The position numbers and the translations under genes were made by a program. A DNA stretch of 64,000 nt, from the NCBI RefSeq assembly GCF_012034245.1, contig NZ_JAATEO010000012.1:112684-176683 (forward strand), given 5' to 3'. How positions within the stretch are numbered: the first letter of the stretch is position 1; every line of letters begins with the position of its first letter. Positions 62,114-64,000 of this stretch are shown here, piece after piece. This DNA comes from Micromonospora thermarum (GTDB taxonomy: Bacteria > Actinomycetota > Actinomycetes > Mycobacteriales > Micromonosporaceae). Under the pieces are notes generated by a model, which saw only the letters and a list, made by a program, of their open reading frames with translations, searched no databases and was not told the DNA's origin.

Positions 62114-62515
62114 GTGACGACCCCGGCCGACCGCCCCGTACCGCCCGCCTCGGACCCCACGTTCACCCCGCCCGGCCTGGGCCGGCGTTTCGGGGCGCTG
62201 GTGATCGACTGGGTGCTCTGCCTGCTGGTCGCCGGGAGCTTCGCCGACCCGGTGACCGACGGCTGGGCGCCGGTGCTGGTGCTGATCGCCGAGTACGCCC
62301 TCTTCCTCGGCCTCTTCGCGCAGACCCCGGGCATGTTCATCACCCGGGTCCGCTGCGTGTCCTGGGCCGACGGCGGCCGGATCGGAGTACTCCGCGGGCT
62401 GCTGCGCGGGGTCCTGCTCGCCCTCGTGGTGCCCGCCCTGATCATGGACGTCAACCGCCGCGGCCTGCACGACCGCGCCGCCGGCTCCGTCATCACCACC
62501 GCCCCCCGCCGCTAA
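62114..62515 (+). CDS. RDD-family membrane protein
   Basis: A 133-aa protein with LGRRFGALVIDWVLCLLVAG (the R..A...D signature), two further hydrophobic segments and MDVNRRGLHDRAAGSVI, the conserved ....R.lHD..a.t.V end. RDD proteins may be ion transport or antiporter accessory proteins. It corresponds in position to mycobacterial Rv2219A. GTG 62114 is used; an in-frame TTG at 62105 is an alternative. Confidence 0.85.
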   Translation: MTTPADRPVPPASDPTFTPPGLGRRFGALVIDWVLCLLVAGSFADPVTDGWAPVLVLIAEYALFLGLFAQTPGMFITRVRCVSWADGGRIGVLRGLLRGVLLALVVPALIMDVNRRGLHDRAAGSVITTAPRR

Positions 62516-62573
62516 CCCCCCCCGCCCCCACCCCCGGGCCCCGCCCCCACCCCCGGGCCCCGCCCCCACCCCG
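62516..62573. repeat. Short GC-only tandem repeat
   Basis: About 2.7 copies of a 19-base C-rich unit (CCCCGCCCCCACCCCCGGG). It lies directly after the RDD stop codon and before the palindromic repeat copy 2. Confidence 0.85.
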
Positions 62574-62642
62574 CGATCTTGCACTTTGTGCCCCGGCATA
62601 CCGGGCGAAAAGGGCAGAACGGGGGCCGAAACTGCAAGATCG
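62574..62642. repeat. Dispersed palindromic repeat, copy 2
   Basis: Left arm CGATCTTGCACTTT (62574-62587) and right arm AAACTGCAAGATCG (62629-62642) are reverse complements with one mismatch. It shares the arm, GTGCCC and GGGGCCGAAA with copy 1 at 24140-24208. It lies between the convergent RDD and DUF4191 genes. Confidence 0.8.
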
Positions 62643-62650
62643 GCGGTTAG

Positions 62651-62704
62651 GTGCGGGGGTGCGGGTGCGGGTGCGGGTGCGGGTGCGGGGCGCGGTGCGG
62701 GCGT
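62651..62704. repeat. GTGCGG hexamer tandem repeat
   Basis: Five to six copies of the hexamer GTGCGG, with two imperfect ones at the end, form a simple-sequence run in the non-coding gap. It follows palindromic repeat copy 2 by about nine bases. Confidence 0.8.
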
Positions 62705-62769
62705 GAGGAGCCGTGGAACGGCGGGAGCCGGGCCCGTCAGGGCCCGGCTCCCGGTGCGTACGGCGTGGG

Positions 62770-63459
62770 TCAGCGGCCGCGGGACTGGCGGAAGGCGCCG
62801 CGCGGGGGCCGCATGTTCTTGGGGATCGCGCCCTTCGGCAACTGCGGCCGGGCGCTGAGCGCCTTGAGGCGCTTGTCCAGCGCGTTGACGTCCTTGCCGG
62901 TCAGGTTGCGCGGCAGCTTCATCAGCGTCATCCGCAGCTTGCGGATGGGCAGCTCGCCCTCCTCCTGGCCGATCACGTAGTCGAAGAGCGGGGCCGAGCC
63001 GATCACCTTGGCGAGCCGGCGCTTCTCCTGGCCGAGCAGGCCGCGCACCCGCTGCGGGTTGCCCTCCGCCAGCAGGATCACGCCGGGCCGGCCGATGACC
63101 AGGTGCACCATGTCCATCTGGGTGGTCGAGCTGACCGCCGGCGTGACCCGCCAGTCGCCGCGCATGCTCTCCATGATCTGCGCCGCCGCGCCCGGCTGGC
63201 CCTCGGCCGCGTTCATCATCGCCCGGTTGGACCGCAGGTTGAGCACGATCAGCAGGCAGAGCAGGGTGAACAGGATGCCGAGCGGGATCGCGAACCAGCC
63301 CCAGACGAGGAACGCGACCACGGTCAGCGCGAGCGGGATGACCACCGCGGCGAAGGCCAGGGGCGCGAACCACCTGTCCTGCTTGGCGGTGAACCGGAAC
63401 ACCATCCCGATCTGCTTCAGCCGCTCGCCGAACGACACCTTCTCCTGGGGCTTTGCCAT
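62770..63459 (-). CDS. DUF4191 domain-containing membrane protein
   Basis: A 229-aa protein. The N-terminal FGERLKQIGMVFRFTAKQD leads to two helices (about 30-49 and 52-73), then a basic soluble domain with AAAQIMESMRGDWRVTPAVS and GRPGVILLAEGNPQRVRGLL. It belongs to DUF4191 and corresponds to mycobacterial Rv2219, where it also neighbours glnA1. Function unknown. The start is ATG 63459. Confidence 0.92.
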   Translation of the reverse strand: MAKPQEKVSFGERLKQIGMVFRFTAKQDRWFAPLAFAAVVIPLALTVVAFLVWGWFAIPLGILFTLLCLLIVLNLRSNRAMMNAAEGQPGAAAQIMESMRGDWRVTPAVSSTTQMDMVHLVIGRPGVILLAEGNPQRVRGLLGQEKRRLAKVIGSAPLFDYVIGQEEGELPIRKLRMTLMKLPRNLTGKDVNALDKRLKALSARPQLPKGAIPKNMRPPRGAFRQSRGR

Positions 63460-63654
63460 GCCGCCGAGTCTAGTGGGCGGCGCACCCCCCGGTGATCCGC
63501 GGGCGGCTGAGTACCTTACGCCGACTCAGGGCAGGTCACCGGCCGAGGTAAGGAGGGCGGGCGGGCGAAGATCAGGCGGCGCGCCCATGCCCCGGGGGCA
63601 CCTTCGGACGGAGAGTCAGAGTCGGCACACGACAACGACCACGAGGAGCCCGAG

Positions 63655-63825
63655 ATGTTCACCCACGACGCGGAGTTCCTGCTCTCCGTCCACCGTACGC
63701 ACGCCGCCGAGCTGCGCGCCGAGGCCGCCGCCGACCGGCTGGCCCGGAGCCTGCCGCATCGGTCCGCCCGTGGCTGGCTGAGCCGGCGCCACCACGCCGG
63801 CCGCCCCGGCGACAGCCGCCGGTGA
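63655..63825 (+). CDS. Small hypothetical protein (56 aa)
   Basis: MFTHDAEFLLSVHRTHAAEL then an Ala/Arg-rich stretch ending GWLSRRHHAGRPGDSRR. ATG 63655 follows ACGAGGAGCC, a good ribosome site at the right distance. Its stop overlaps a GTG start at 63822. Small proteins of this type (a short helix with a His-rich basic tail) are seen in actinomycetes, function unknown. Confidence 0.55.
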   Translation: MFTHDAEFLLSVHRTHAAELRAEAAADRLARSLPHRSARGWLSRRHHAGRPGDSRR

Positions 63826-64000
63826 CCACCGTGCGGGCGGCCGCACCGGCCCCACCGCCGGCACCGGCCCGACCGGCCGGGTCCGCCGAGGCGTACCCGG
63901 CCCGACCGACGGCGGGCGCGCCCATCACGGGGGCGGGCGCGCCCACCCCCGCGCCGAGCGGGGGCGGCTGCCGCGGCGGCGGCTGCGGGGATCCGAAGGG
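63822..64000 (+). CDS. Possible Pro/Ala/Gly-rich protein, 3' end beyond window
   Basis: Beginning at GTG 63822, which overlaps the stop of the 56-aa gene, the frame stays open to the end of the window. It is almost entirely Pro, Ala and Gly with GGGCRGGGCGDPKG near the edge. Composition this biased also arises in random GC-rich DNA, so it is listed with low confidence. Confidence 0.3.
   Translation, partial: MTTVRAAAPAPPPAPARPAGSAEAYPARPTAGAPITGAGAPTPAPSGGGCRGGGCGDPK

Overview
The window is high-GC DNA with dense genes, many GTG starts, ATGA/GTGA start-stop overlaps and several apparently leaderless promoters. The gene content (adenylylation-controlled glutamine synthetase with glnE, a GlnR-type box, an RNase H/acid phosphatase fusion, DUF4191, an actinobacterial RNase P RNA) fits a filamentous actinomycete. 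A Micromonospora-like member of the Micromonosporaceae is the best guess from style. No rRNA or tRNA genes, CRISPR arrays, prophage or intact transposases were seen.

Layout. 1-4578: a YCII-family gene cut by the window edge, a small membrane protein, a DUF2332 protein, and a GlxA/FtrA-type AraC regulator divergent from a saccharopine-dehydrogenase-like reductase. 5002-6937: a compact arsenic operon (ArsR-phosphatase fusion, aquaporin, arsC), each junction an ATGA overlap, driven by a promoter whose -10 lies inside a palindrome. 7064-11804: DinB, two alpha/beta hydrolases (one missing its N-terminus), a HEAT-like protein, a decayed phosphotransferase and a polysaccharide pyruvyl transferase. 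11858-17418: a PfkB sugar kinase, a coupled SNF2 helicase plus SWIM zinc-finger pair, and a DUF3040 protein. 17911-24116: one apparent operon of DUF1800, DUF1501, a ferric-reductase-like membrane flavoprotein, an FMN-binding protein and ApbE, which looks like an extracytoplasmic redox module. 24498-27238: a Prim-Pol-like protein with a degenerate active site, divergent from an XRE/TPR regulator and a flavoprotein. 27417-30225: Nif3, zinc-ribbon coiled coil and RNase HI/phosphatase. 30256-33990: a hydrolase, a DUF3311/sodium-solute symporter pair and a TSUP transporter. 34231-34655: RNase P RNA. 34701-42984: MerR/MBL pair with a 19-bp-spacer promoter, VOC, AraC-GyrI, nucleotidyltransferase/NUDIX pair, a histone-H1-like protein, an RNB nuclease, an F420 reductase-like gene and a methyltransferase remnant. 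43143-63459: panB, nadE, glnA2, DUF350, a secreted protein, an LD-carboxypeptidase, a class I amidotransferase coupled to glnE, a methyltransferase, a GT-C-like membrane protein divergent from two coupled MptB-like mannosyltransferases, an ArsR/AHSA1 pair, glnA1, RDD and DUF4191.

How it fits together. The set DUF4191-RDD-glnA1-glnE-glnA2-panB-RNaseH/phosphatase-zinc ribbon-Nif3 matches, as I recall it, the Mycobacterium tuberculosis Rv2219-Rv2230c block, here expanded by inserted genes. Candidate GlnR boxes precede both glnA1 and glnA2. Only GlnA1 has the adenylylation tyrosine that GlnE would modify. The most system-like part of the window is the five-gene DUF1800/DUF1501/flavin operon. Several palindromic repeats sit between genes: a two-copy family lies between convergent genes, and a 164-bp nested inverted repeat resembles a MITE.
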